Below, piece by piece: positions 1 through 6,040 of a DNA stretch of 24,058 bases; position 1 is the first letter of the stretch; every line of letters starts with the position of its first letter. Location of the stretch: contig UQQZ01000037.1 in the NCBI GenBank assembly GCA_900543305.1, positions 1-24,058 of the forward strand. Reading direction: 5' to 3'. A program made the translations under genes and the position numbers. Source of the stretch: an uncultured Oscillospiraceae bacterium (lineage in GTDB: Bacteria; Bacillota; Clostridia; Oscillospirales; Acutalibacteraceae). Below the pieces are notes generated by a model, which saw only the letters and a program-made list of their open reading frames with translations, did no database searches and was not told where the DNA came from.

Positions 1-981
1 TATACCCCCAACCGGGGCTTTTTAAAGCTGCGGGCGGAGATCTCCAATTTTATCGAACGCCACTACGGGGTCAAATACGATCCCGAAAGCGAAGTGCTGG
101 TCACCGTAGGGGGCAGCGAGGCCATTGACCTGTGCATTCGTTCCCTGGTCAATCCCGGGGACGAGGTGCTGATTCCCCAGCCCAGCTTTGTATGCTATGT
201 GCCCATCACCGAAATGGCCGGGGGCGTGCCGGTGATCATCGAGACCAAGGCGGAAGATAAGTTCCGCCTGACGGAAGAGGAATTGGAGGAGAAGATCACC
301 GACAAGACGAAACTGCTGATTCTGCCCTACCCCAACAACCCCACCGGAGCAGTGATGCGCCGGGAGGACCTTGAGGCTGTGGCACGGGTGGTGGAGCGAC
401 ACAACCTGTTGGTGCTTTCCGATGAGATTTACAGTGCCCTCACCTACGGGGACACCCCCCATGTGGCCTTTTCCGCCATTCCCGGCATGCAGGAGCGGAC
501 CATTCTGGTCAACGGGTTTTCCAAGTCCCACTCCATGACCGGTTGGCGGCTGGGATACGCCATGGGGCCCAAGGAGATCATCTCCCTGATGACAAAGCTC
601 CACCAGTTTGCCATCATGAGTGCCCCTACCATGAGCCAGTATGCCGCCATCGAGGCCATGAAAAACGGGGATGACGACATCGAGTACATGAAGAGCCAAT
701 ACGACATGCGCCGCCGGCTGATTGTGGACGGCCTCAACTCCATGGGCTTGCGGTGTTTCGAACCGGAAGGGGCTTTTTATGTGTTCCCCTCGGTCCGGTC
801 CACGGGCTTGACTTCCATGGAGTTCAGTGAACGGCTGATCTACTCCAAGCGGGTGGCCGTAGTGCCCGGGGACGCTTTCGGCGCCTGTGGGGAAGGATTT
901 GTGCGGATTTCCTATTGCTATTCCATCAAACATATTACGGAAGCCCTGGAGCGCATGGAAGCGTTCCTGAAGGACTTATGA
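1..981 (+). CDS. PLP-dependent class I/II aminotransferase (partial, 5' end missing)
   Basis: The reading frame is open from base 1, so roughly the first 60-70 residues lie outside the window; 326 residues are visible. It is a fold-type I PLP aminotransferase of the aspartate/aromatic (PatA-like) group. Visible signatures, in window codon numbering, are the PNNPTG motif at 111-116, the DEIY motif that contacts the cofactor pyridine ring, and the Schiff-base lysine K175 in NGFSKSHSMTGWRLGYA. The carboxylate-binding arginine is probably the one in GFVRISYC near the end. The enzyme should move an amino group between an amino acid and a 2-oxoacid in the cytoplasm; the sequence alone does not fix the substrate. 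Its TGA stop overlaps the ATG of the next gene (ATGA), implying translational coupling with the DUF362 Fe-S protein. Family assignment is firm, substrate unknown. Confidence 0.93.
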   Translation, partial: YTPNRGFLKLRAEISNFIERHYGVKYDPESEVLVTVGGSEAIDLCIRSLVNPGDEVLIPQPSFVCYVPITEMAGGVPVIIETKAEDKFRLTEEELEEKITDKTKLLILPYPNNPTGAVMRREDLEAVARVVERHNLLVLSDEIYSALTYGDTPHVAFSAIPGMQERTILVNGFSKSHSMTGWRLGYAMGPKEIISLMTKLHQFAIMSAPTMSQYAAIEAMKNGDDDIEYMKSQYDMRRRLIVDGLNSMGLRCFEPEGAFYVFPSVRSTGLTSMEFSERLIYSKRVAVVPGDAFGACGEGFVRISYCYSIKHITEALERMEAFLKDL

Positions 982-2126
982 GCAGGCCCGGGGTCCGGGA
1001 CCAGGTATGGTTTTCCCGGTGCGCTGGATACGGGCAGGAGGAACTGAACCGTCAGGTGGAAGAGGCCTTCACCCTGCTGGGGGCAGATCAGGAGATCCGC
1101 CCCGGCATGACTGTGGTGCTCAAGCCCAATCTGGTGATGAACTCCAAACCGGAAGCAGCCATTGCCACCCATCCGGCTGTGGTGGCCGCCGTGGGAAAGT
1201 GCGTCCAGAAGGCCGGAGGAAAGGTGGTCATTGCGGAGAGTCCCGGAGGGCCCTATACTCCGGCAGCCATGAAGGCCATTTTCCGGGGCTGCGGTTACAC
1301 GGACATGGCTCAGAGCTGTGGTTTTGCCCTGTATACCGACTGCAAAAGCAGAGAGGTTTCTCTGCCTGGCGCGGTGCGGTGCCGTCAGCTTTCCGTGGCG
1401 GAGCCCTTTCTCACCCGGGATTACCTGATTGACCTGGCCAAGCTGAAAACCCACTCCATGGTGGGGTTTTCCGGGGCGGTAAAGAATCTGTTTGGGACAG
1501 TGCCCGGCCTGCAAAAGCCGGAACTCCACTGCCGATTTCCGGAAAAGCAGCCTTTTTCGGAAATGCTGGTGGATCTTTGCGCCTTTTTGAAGCCGGATTT
1601 GTGTTTTCTAGACGGAATCCTGGCCATGGAGGGCAATGGTCCCACAGGAGGAAAGCCCCGGAAGATGGAGGTGTTGGGAGCCTCCAAAAGTCCTTACGCC
1701 CTGGACGTTTGCGCCGCTTCCCTGATCGGCCTGGAGCCGGAGAGTGTTTTGATGCTTCGGGAAGCCCACCGGCGGGGATTGGGGCCCATTGGGCCGGAGG
1801 AATGCGACTTGCTGGGAGATTCCATGGAGTCCCTGGCCCAGCCGGATTTCCTGAAGGCGAAGGCTTCCAGTACGGATTTTGTGGACCGCCTGCCCGGATT
1901 TTTACGGCCGGCGGCCAAACGGCTGGTGACCCCCACCCCCAAAATTCGCAAGGGGGAATGTGTGGGATGCGGCAAATGCGCGGAAAGTTGTCCCCAACAC
2001 ACCATCACCATTCGGGGCGGAAAAGCGGTGATTGATTACCGGAACTGTATCCGGTGTTTCTGCTGCCATGAAATGTGTCCCAAGCATGTGGTGGACATTC
2101 GCCGGTGGAGCCTGCTGCGTTTTTGA
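978..2126 (+). CDS. DUF362 domain protein with C-terminal 2x[4Fe-4S] ferredoxin domain
   Basis: The product has 382 residues starting at ATG 978, which overlaps the upstream stop by four bases. The frame is open further upstream, but that stretch lies inside the aminotransferase gene, so the coupled ATG is preferred. Residues about 25-290 match the DUF362 domain (for example LKPNLVMNSKPEAA, AESPGGPYTP, DLAKLKTHSM and SGAVKNLFGTVPG). The C-terminus is a bacterial-type ferredoxin module with two tetracysteine sets: C328/C331/C334/C338 (CVGCGKCAESCP) and C357/C360/C363/C367 (CIRCFCCHEMCP). Each should hold a [4Fe-4S] cluster. No signal peptide is visible. DUF362 proteins have no settled biochemical role; this architecture suggests an electron-transfer or redox protein. 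Pairing with an aminotransferase may mean they act on one metabolite, but that is inference. Confidence 0.9.
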   Translation: MSRPGVRDQVWFSRCAGYGQEELNRQVEEAFTLLGADQEIRPGMTVVLKPNLVMNSKPEAAIATHPAVVAAVGKCVQKAGGKVVIAESPGGPYTPAAMKAIFRGCGYTDMAQSCGFALYTDCKSREVSLPGAVRCRQLSVAEPFLTRDYLIDLAKLKTHSMVGFSGAVKNLFGTVPGLQKPELHCRFPEKQPFSEMLVDLCAFLKPDLCFLDGILAMEGNGPTGGKPRKMEVLGASKSPYALDVCAASLIGLEPESVLMLREAHRRGLGPIGPEECDLLGDSMESLAQPDFLKAKASSTDFVDRLPGFLRPAAKRLVTPTPKIRKGECVGCGKCAESCPQHTITIRGGKAVIDYRNCIRCFCCHEMCPKHVVDIRRWSLLRF

Positions 2127-2157
2127 ACCAAGGCAGCCTATCGGTCAGGAGGAAAAG

Positions 2158-2180
2158 ACCGGGAACAAAATCCCGGTTTT
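2158..2180 (+). terminator. weak terminator-like hairpin between the DUF362 gene and ispE
   Basis: A 7-bp stem, ACCGGGA (2158-2164) pairing with TCCCGGT (2171-2177), has a 6-nt A-rich loop and only a short T run. An A tract sits on the 5' side. It lies 18 nt before the ispE start and could partially terminate or attenuate read-through into ispE, or just be an mRNA hairpin. Confidence 0.4.
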
Positions 2181-2198
2181 GTGAGGATGGAGAGAACC

Positions 2199-3068
2199 AT
2201 GAAACTGAAAGCATACGCCAAAATCAATTTGACCTTAGACGTGACCGGCCGCCGGGAAGACGGCTATCACACCTTGGACACAGTGATGCAAAGTGTTTCC
2301 GTGTGGGATGAGGTGGAGATCAAGCGGATCGGCAAGCCGGGAATCCGGCTGTTCTGCAACCGGGAATATTTGCCGGTAGACACCAAAAACACGGCTTTTC
2401 GTGCGGCCCAGTACTTTTTCCAGCACTGTGGCCTGGAGGGATACGGACTGTCCATTTCCATCCGGAAGTACATTCCCAGCCGGGCAGGCATGGGCGGAGG
2501 CAGTGCGGACGCCGCCGCAGTGCTCTACGGTCTGAACCAGATGTTCAAGACAAATCTGCCCCTGTCCACTTTGGTGGAGTTGGGGGCCAAGGTGGGAGCC
2601 GACGTGCCCTTCTGCGTGGTGGGCGGAACCTGCCGCTGCCAGGGAATCGGGGAACAGGTGGAGCCGGTGTCTCCTATGCCCTCCTGTTGGCTGGTGGTGT
2701 GCAAGCCTCCGGCGGGGATGAGTACCCCCCGGGCTTACGCTCTCATCGACCAGTTTCCCCTGTCTCGGGAACGGGCCACGGAGAAAATGCTGCCTCTTTT
2801 GGAAGGGGCAGACCTGCGCCGCATCGGGGAGGGCCTTGCCAATCGGTTTGACGAGACCATGAAGCTGCCCCAGGTGCGGGAGATCAAACGGGAGATGCTT
2901 GCCGCAGGGGCTTTTGGTGCCAGCATGACCGGCAGCGGATCCGCGGTGTTTGGCATTTTTTCTTCGGAGGAGGAGGCCCGAGCCTGTATGCAGCGTCTGG
3001 AGGGAAAGGGCCGGCTGTTCCTGGCCCGTCCTTTGACCAGAGGCTGGGATCCTTTGGAGGATAAATAA
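2199..3068 (+). CDS. ispE: 4-diphosphocytidyl-2-C-methyl-D-erythritol kinase (IspE)
   Basis: This GHMP-family kinase (289 aa) phosphorylates the 2-hydroxyl of CDP-methylerythritol with ATP, a step of the MEP isoprenoid pathway in the cytoplasm. The N-terminus carries the AYAKINLTLDV motif with the conserved lysine K8 and the DGYH motif. The ATP loop GMGGGSADAAA follows, with the likely catalytic aspartate D104. The third GHMP motif, GASMTGSGSAVFGIF, lies near the end. Length matches the family. GTG 2181 and ATG 2187 are also in frame, but ATG 2199 sits just after a GGAGAG ribosome site and begins with the canonical MKLKAYAKINL, so it is chosen. A strong terminator follows 27 nt downstream, making ispE the last gene of the aminotransferase-DUF362-ispE transcription unit. 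Confidence 0.97.
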   Translation: MKLKAYAKINLTLDVTGRREDGYHTLDTVMQSVSVWDEVEIKRIGKPGIRLFCNREYLPVDTKNTAFRAAQYFFQHCGLEGYGLSISIRKYIPSRAGMGGGSADAAAVLYGLNQMFKTNLPLSTLVELGAKVGADVPFCVVGGTCRCQGIGEQVEPVSPMPSCWLVVCKPPAGMSTPRAYALIDQFPLSRERATEKMLPLLEGADLRRIGEGLANRFDETMKLPQVREIKREMLAAGAFGASMTGSGSAVFGIFSSEEEARACMQRLEGKGRLFLARPLTRGWDPLEDK

Positions 3069-3095
3069 ACTTAGATCTAGATCGGAATTTCACAG

Positions 3096-3127
3096 AAGGC
3101 CGGGTGAACTTTCTCCCGGCCTTTTTT
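3096..3127 (+). terminator. Rho-independent terminator after ispE
   Basis: A perfect 9-bp stem, AAGGCCGGG (3096-3104) with CCCGGCCTT (3115-3123), has a 10-nt loop and runs into a T tract to 3127. It ends the ispE transcription unit. Confidence 0.92.
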
Positions 3128-3230
3128 CAAAAGAGAGTGAGAGAAAAAACGGACAGTATTTTTTGTGGAATTCCCTGGTGTGTTCTCCATGGGGCGGAAG
3201 ACAGGGAGATCCGGGAAAGGGGGAGAACAA

Positions 3231-3908
3231 ATGAAAGGAACAAAATTGGGCTGGAAAGTGTGGCTGGTATATGGAATTCTTACGCTGCTTCCCCTGGTGG
3301 TGACCACCATTGGGGTGCTGTGGTTTCTGCCAGAACAGATTCCCGCTCACTATGGCATTTCCGGAGAGGTGGATCGATGGGGCAGCAAATATGAATGCTT
3401 TATTTTGCCGGCGGTGACATTGCCTTTTGGAGGGTTGATGCTGGGAACCGCCAAGGCAGCCTCCATGGAAGCGTGGCAGGGAAACGGAACGGGCCGCCGG
3501 GTGGTGATTCTCACCGGGATTCTGGGTCTGGTGGTGTTCAACGTGATGGACTACTTTTTCCTGTACACTTCCTGGGCCCGGGTGGAGCATTTGGGTGAGA
3601 TTCCCTCCGTGGGGCTTCGGATTGTGTTCCTGATCCTGGGGATCCTGTTTCTGGCTTTGGGTGCCATGATGCCCCTGGCCAAGCGGAACGCCTGGTTCGG
3701 AATCAGAACGAAATGGAGTTTCCAAAGCGAAACGGCCTGGAAAGAGAGCCAGCGGTTTGGAGGAAAGCTGTTTATGGCCGCGGGCATTGTGACTTTGCTT
3801 TCCTTGCTGTTGCCCCAGCTGGCCATGGTTTTGGTAACCGTGGCGGCGGTTCTGGCAGCGGGAGTGGGATCCGTTCTCTATTCCCGCCGGGCAGCGAGAA
3901 AAGAATGA
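3231..3908 (+). CDS. SdpI/DUF1648 family integral membrane protein
   Basis: The product has 225 residues and several hydrophobic segments (about 10-33, 56-72, 90-113, 128-150 and 180-216), so it is an inner-membrane protein. Residues 37-53 (IPAHYGISGEVDRWGSK) match the DUF1648 signature. Residues 153-179 (NAWFGIRTKW...SETAW...FGGK) match the SdpI C-terminal domain. In Bacillus subtilis, SdpI gives immunity to the SdpC toxin and sequesters the SdpR repressor; many homologues have no known toxin. No sdpC-, sdpA/B- or sdpR-like gene is visible next to it, so an immunity role is not supported here. The start at 3231 follows a purine-rich ribosome site (AAAGGGGGAG); an upstream ATG at 3165 is in frame but lacks a good site. 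It converges on the metal exporter across a shared terminator. Confidence 0.85.
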   Translation: MKGTKLGWKVWLVYGILTLLPLVVTTIGVLWFLPEQIPAHYGISGEVDRWGSKYECFILPAVTLPFGGLMLGTAKAASMEAWQGNGTGRRVVILTGILGLVVFNVMDYFFLYTSWARVEHLGEIPSVGLRIVFLILGILFLALGAMMPLAKRNAWFGIRTKWSFQSETAWKESQRFGGKLFMAAGIVTLLSLLLPQLAMVLVTVAAVLAAGVGSVLYSRRAARKE

Positions 3909-3925
3909 TCCGAAAAAACCTATAA

Positions 3926-3975
3926 AAAACCGGCGCCTTTGGGAGTGGCGTAAGCTCTCAAAAGGCGCCGGTTTT
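3926..3975. terminator. bidirectional intrinsic terminator between convergent genes
   Basis: A 15-nt perfect inverted repeat, AAAACCGGCGCCTTT (3926-3940) and AAAGGCGCCGGTTTT (3961-3975), can be extended inside by a GGGAG/CTCTC helix with wobble pairs. The stem is flanked by A's on one side and T's on the other, so it should stop transcripts from both the SdpI-like gene (plus) and the exporter gene (minus). Confidence 0.93.
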
Positions 3976-3994
3976 CCTGTTTGAAAAATGGGGA

Positions 3995-4840
3995 TTATCC
4001 GGGAAAGATCAAACCGCAAAGGACACCTGTCACGACGGCAGCTACATAGAGCATGGCGGCCAGCAGGAAATTTTCTTTGGGATGACGGTTTGCCTTGAAC
4101 AATACCGCCAGGCCCACCCCGGCTCCCGTGCACAGCCCTGCCGCCGCGGCTCCAAAGGAAAGGGAGCCGGACAAGTACAGCTCTGTCAAAATGACCGAGG
4201 CAGCGCAGTTGGGAATAAAACCGATCAGCGCCGCCAACAGGGGCTGGAAAACGCTGCCGGACAAAAGTAGCCGGGAAATGGCGTCCTCCCCCACCATATG
4301 AATGGCCCCGCCCAAGAGCAGGTTGATGATAAACAGAAACAGGGCAATGCGCAAGGTGTGGATCAGGGCGGACTTGAAAATTCCCTGGTGCTCACAGTCG
4401 CAATCCCGGCACAGGTCGGAAAAAGGTTCCTGGTTTTCCGTGTGGCGCAGCCGTTTCCACAGAATATCCGCTAACACACCAAACACAGTACCGGAAACCA
4501 ACTTGACTCCCAACAGCAGCAACAGATCCGGCAGAGCGCCGGGTTGGGAAATCAAAATGGGAAGGGCTTCGTCGCTGGTGGCCAGAAAGACCGCCAGAAG
4601 AGTGCCCGGGGTGATCAACCGTCCCGCGTAGAAATTGGCCGCCGCCACGGAAAATCCGCATTGGGGCACCAGTCCCAACGCTGCCCCGCCCAAGGGTCCC
4701 AGTGGCCCCAGTCGGGAAAGGGCACCGGTAAGTTTTCCGCTGGCTTTGTGCTCCAAGAACTCAATGAGCAGGTATGCGCCCAGCAGAAAGGGCAGAGTTT
4801 TTACGGTGTCCAGAAGGGCGTCCAGAAAAACGTCAATCAT
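3995..4840 (-). CDS. ArsP_2-type multi-TM heavy-metal / putative manganese exporter
   Basis: This 281-residue, very hydrophobic protein has two internally similar halves. The repeat motif is GLVPQCGFSV at 56-65 and GFIPNCAASV at 207-216, each followed by a Gly/Ala-rich helix (to about 83 and 234), typical of transporters with duplicated topology. Between the halves a hydrophilic loop carries a possible metal site, C144/C147/C149/H151 (CRDCDCEH). This fits the family described as a putative 10-TM heavy-metal exporter (ArsP_2), whose members are often named 'arsenic efflux' or 'putative manganese transporter'. The metal is not decided by sequence. The start at 4840 is preceded on the minus strand by a GAAAGGCGG ribosome site. 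It is monocistronic, with its own promoter near 4920 and a shared terminator. Confidence 0.82.
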   Translation of the reverse strand: MIDVFLDALLDTVKTLPFLLGAYLLIEFLEHKASGKLTGALSRLGPLGPLGGAALGLVPQCGFSVAAANFYAGRLITPGTLLAVFLATSDEALPILISQPGALPDLLLLLGVKLVSGTVFGVLADILWKRLRHTENQEPFSDLCRDCDCEHQGIFKSALIHTLRIALFLFIINLLLGGAIHMVGEDAISRLLLSGSVFQPLLAALIGFIPNCAASVILTELYLSGSLSFGAAAAGLCTGAGVGLAVLFKANRHPKENFLLAAMLYVAAVVTGVLCGLIFPG

Positions 4841-4877
4841 AGCAAACCGCCTTTCAAAAAGGTGACTGTTCTTTCAT

Positions 4878-4905
4878 GTCAGGCAATCTCCTTGGAAATC
4901 CTGAC
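4878..4905. promoter_or_regulatory. dyad in exporter leader, possible operator or RNA hairpin
   Basis: GTCAGG (4878-4883) and CCTGAC (4900-4905) form perfect 6-bp arms around 16 nt. Nested inside is a second, imperfect palindrome of the form ATYTCC-WW-GGARAT (10 of 14 positions symmetric). The site lies just downstream of the predicted minus-strand start of transcription, a position suited to a repressor or a leader hairpin. No specific regulator can be named from the sequence. Confidence 0.4.
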
Positions 4906-4916
4906 GTGTATTCTCT

Positions 4917-4925
4917 ATTATAGCA
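4917..4925 (-). promoter_or_regulatory. extended -10 promoter of the metal exporter
   Basis: Read on the minus strand, this is TGCTATAAT: a perfect TATAAT -10 with the TGn extension that lets sigma-A work without a good -35. A TTGACA lies only 7 nt upstream of the -10, too close to be its -35. It predicts a leader of about 70 nt before the exporter start at 4840. Confidence 0.65.
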
Positions 4926-5014
4926 TCCTTGTCAAATCCCTCTTTCCATAGGCGAATAAGCTTTCCCAAACCCACCCATACTTTCAGGGAAATTCCAGAA
5001 AGGAAGATTTTTCC

Positions 5015-5641
5015 ATGAAACATAACGGATATCTCTCGAGAAAGCTTTTGGCAAAAGCCCTTGTGACCGGATTTGTCTTGACCGTGTTGGCCAGTTTTTT
5101 CCCCTTCGCGGCCGCCTGCGGTGAACTGCCTGAAAATGTGGTGCGGCTTCATGTGGTGGCAAATTCCGATTCTCCGGAGGATCAGGCGGTAAAATTGCAA
5201 GTCCGGGACGCGGTACTCCAAGAGGCTGCCCGGTGGTACGGGGAAGCCAACACCATGGAGGAAGCCAGCGCACTTCTGTGCACCCACCTGGAATCCATTG
5301 CCCAGGCCGCCCGGGATTCCTTGAAAGAACAGGGAGTATCCTACGGGGCAACCGCCCAGGTGACGGAAATGTATTTTTCCACCAGAACCTATGAAACTTT
5401 TCAGTTGCCCGCCGGACGGTATCGAACTCTGCGAGTTACCTTGGGTCAAGGAGAAGGAAAAAATTGGTGGTGTGTGGTTTTTCCCACTTTGTGTTTGCCT
5501 GCCGCCAGCCAGGATGAGGAAGACGCGCTTTTAAGTTTCCCCCAGTCCGAACGGGAGATTGTGGAAAATCCAGAGCAGTTTCAAATCCGGTTTAAAGCGG
5601 TGGAACTTTGGGAAGAATTGCGGGAATGGCTCCGAGGGTGA
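5015..5641 (+). CDS. spoIIR: Stage II sporulation protein R (SpoIIR)
   Basis: SpoIIR is made in the forespore under sigma-F, is exported, and triggers the SpoIIGA protease to process pro-sigma-E in the mother cell. The product has 208 residues. A short basic N-terminus and a hydrophobic segment at about 11-35 give a signal peptide or anchor ending near AAACG. The family core follows with RLHVVANSDSPEDQAVKLQV (44-63) and the later WWCVVFPTLC motif. ATG 5015 is preceded by AAAGGAAG at suitable spacing. The gene marks the organism as belonging to a spore-forming lineage. No convincing sigma-F promoter could be read in the 90 nt upstream. It is followed by a 399-nt non-coding region, so it appears monocistronic. 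Confidence 0.95.
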   Translation: MKHNGYLSRKLLAKALVTGFVLTVLASFFPFAAACGELPENVVRLHVVANSDSPEDQAVKLQVRDAVLQEAARWYGEANTMEEASALLCTHLESIAQAARDSLKEQGVSYGATAQVTEMYFSTRTYETFQLPAGRYRTLRVTLGQGEGKNWWCVVFPTLCLPAASQDEEDALLSFPQSEREIVENPEQFQIRFKAVELWEELREWLRG

Positions 5642-5667
5642 CGGGTCTTTTCCGCCCCATCCCCTTG

Positions 5668-5676
5668 TGGTATAAT
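5668..5676 (+). promoter_or_regulatory. extended -10 promoter candidate upstream of addB
   Basis: TGGTATAAT contains a perfect TATAAT with a TGn extension; the -35 region about 17 nt upstream (TTTTCC) is poor. It is the best promoter-like sequence between spoIIR and addB. If used, it gives addBA a leader of roughly 360 nt containing all three 110-bp repeats. Confidence 0.5.
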
Positions 5677-5710
5677 GGCAGATAGCAATTGAGGACAAAA
5701 AGCAAAAGTT

Positions 5711-6040
5711 CCCCTCTGAGGAATCCCCCCGGGGAAAAGGGGAACAGCCACAAGAGGGAAACATCGGGGCATAAAAGTTCTTTGGCCAGTTTCGGCAAAG
5801 AACCGGAGAAAAAAGAGAGTCCCCTCTGAGGAACCCCCTGCGGGGAAAAGGGAACAGTCACAAGAGGGAAACATCGGGGCGTAAAAGTTCATTGACCAAT
5901 TTTGACAAAGAACCGGAGGAAAAAGAGAACCCCCTCTGAGGAACCCCCCGCGGGGAAAAGGGAACAGCCAAAAAGGGAAACATCGCGAAGTAAAAGTTCT
6001 TTGCCTACTTTCTTTCAAGAAAGTAGGGGGGAGGAAAGAT
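5711..6040 (+). repeat. three direct copies of a 110-bp intergenic unit
   Basis: Units begin with CCCCTCTGAGGAA at 5711, 5821 and 5931, an exact 110-bp period. Each contains a C-run/G-run pair followed by GGGAACAG, then GAGGGAAACATCG (shorter in unit 3) and TAAAAGTTC. Units 1 and 2 end with CAAAGAACCGGAG plus an A-rich stretch. In unit 1, GTTCCCC (5708-5714) can pair with GGGGAAC (5739-5745), and GTTCTTTG with CAAAGAAC. Unit 3 diverges in its last 40 bp into a different hairpin plus the addB ribosome site, and its end coincides with the addB ATG at 6041. The period is not a multiple of three, so open frames through it are not repeat proteins. It lacks the short-repeat/unique-spacer form of a CRISPR array. 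Confidence 0.9.
6004..6027 (+). promoter_or_regulatory. hairpin immediately upstream of the addB ribosome site
   Basis: CCTACTTTCTT (6004-6014) and AAGAAAGTAGG (6017-6027) form an 11-nt perfect inverted repeat with only 2 nt between, in practice a 10-bp stem with a TTCA loop. The GGGGGGAGGAAAG ribosome site starts directly at its 3' foot. It might protect the mRNA end or influence access of the ribosome to addB. Confidence 0.6.

Noticed and set aside
2181..2198. GTG 2181 as ispE start
   Set aside because: It falls within the terminator-like hairpin region and adds six residues not seen in the family; ATG 2199 has the better ribosome site.
4917..4937. TTGACA and TATAAT on the minus strand as a -35/-10 pair
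   Set aside because: They are only 7 nt apart, far too close; the TATAAT is instead explained as an extended -10.
4911..5014. Sigma-F promoter for spoIIR
   Set aside because: Expected from biology, but no pair of -35 and -10 elements with correct spacing could be read; GGCGAATAAG is only a partial -10 match.
5581..6018. Minus-strand 145-codon frame with repeated Phe/Pro/Gly-rich segments
   Set aside because: It is created by the three 110-bp repeats. Since 110 is not a multiple of three, the peptide repeats change frame in each unit, and there is no ribosome site.
5711..6040. CRISPR array
   Set aside because: The whole 110-bp unit is repeated, with no short identical repeats separated by unique spacers, and no cas genes are nearby.
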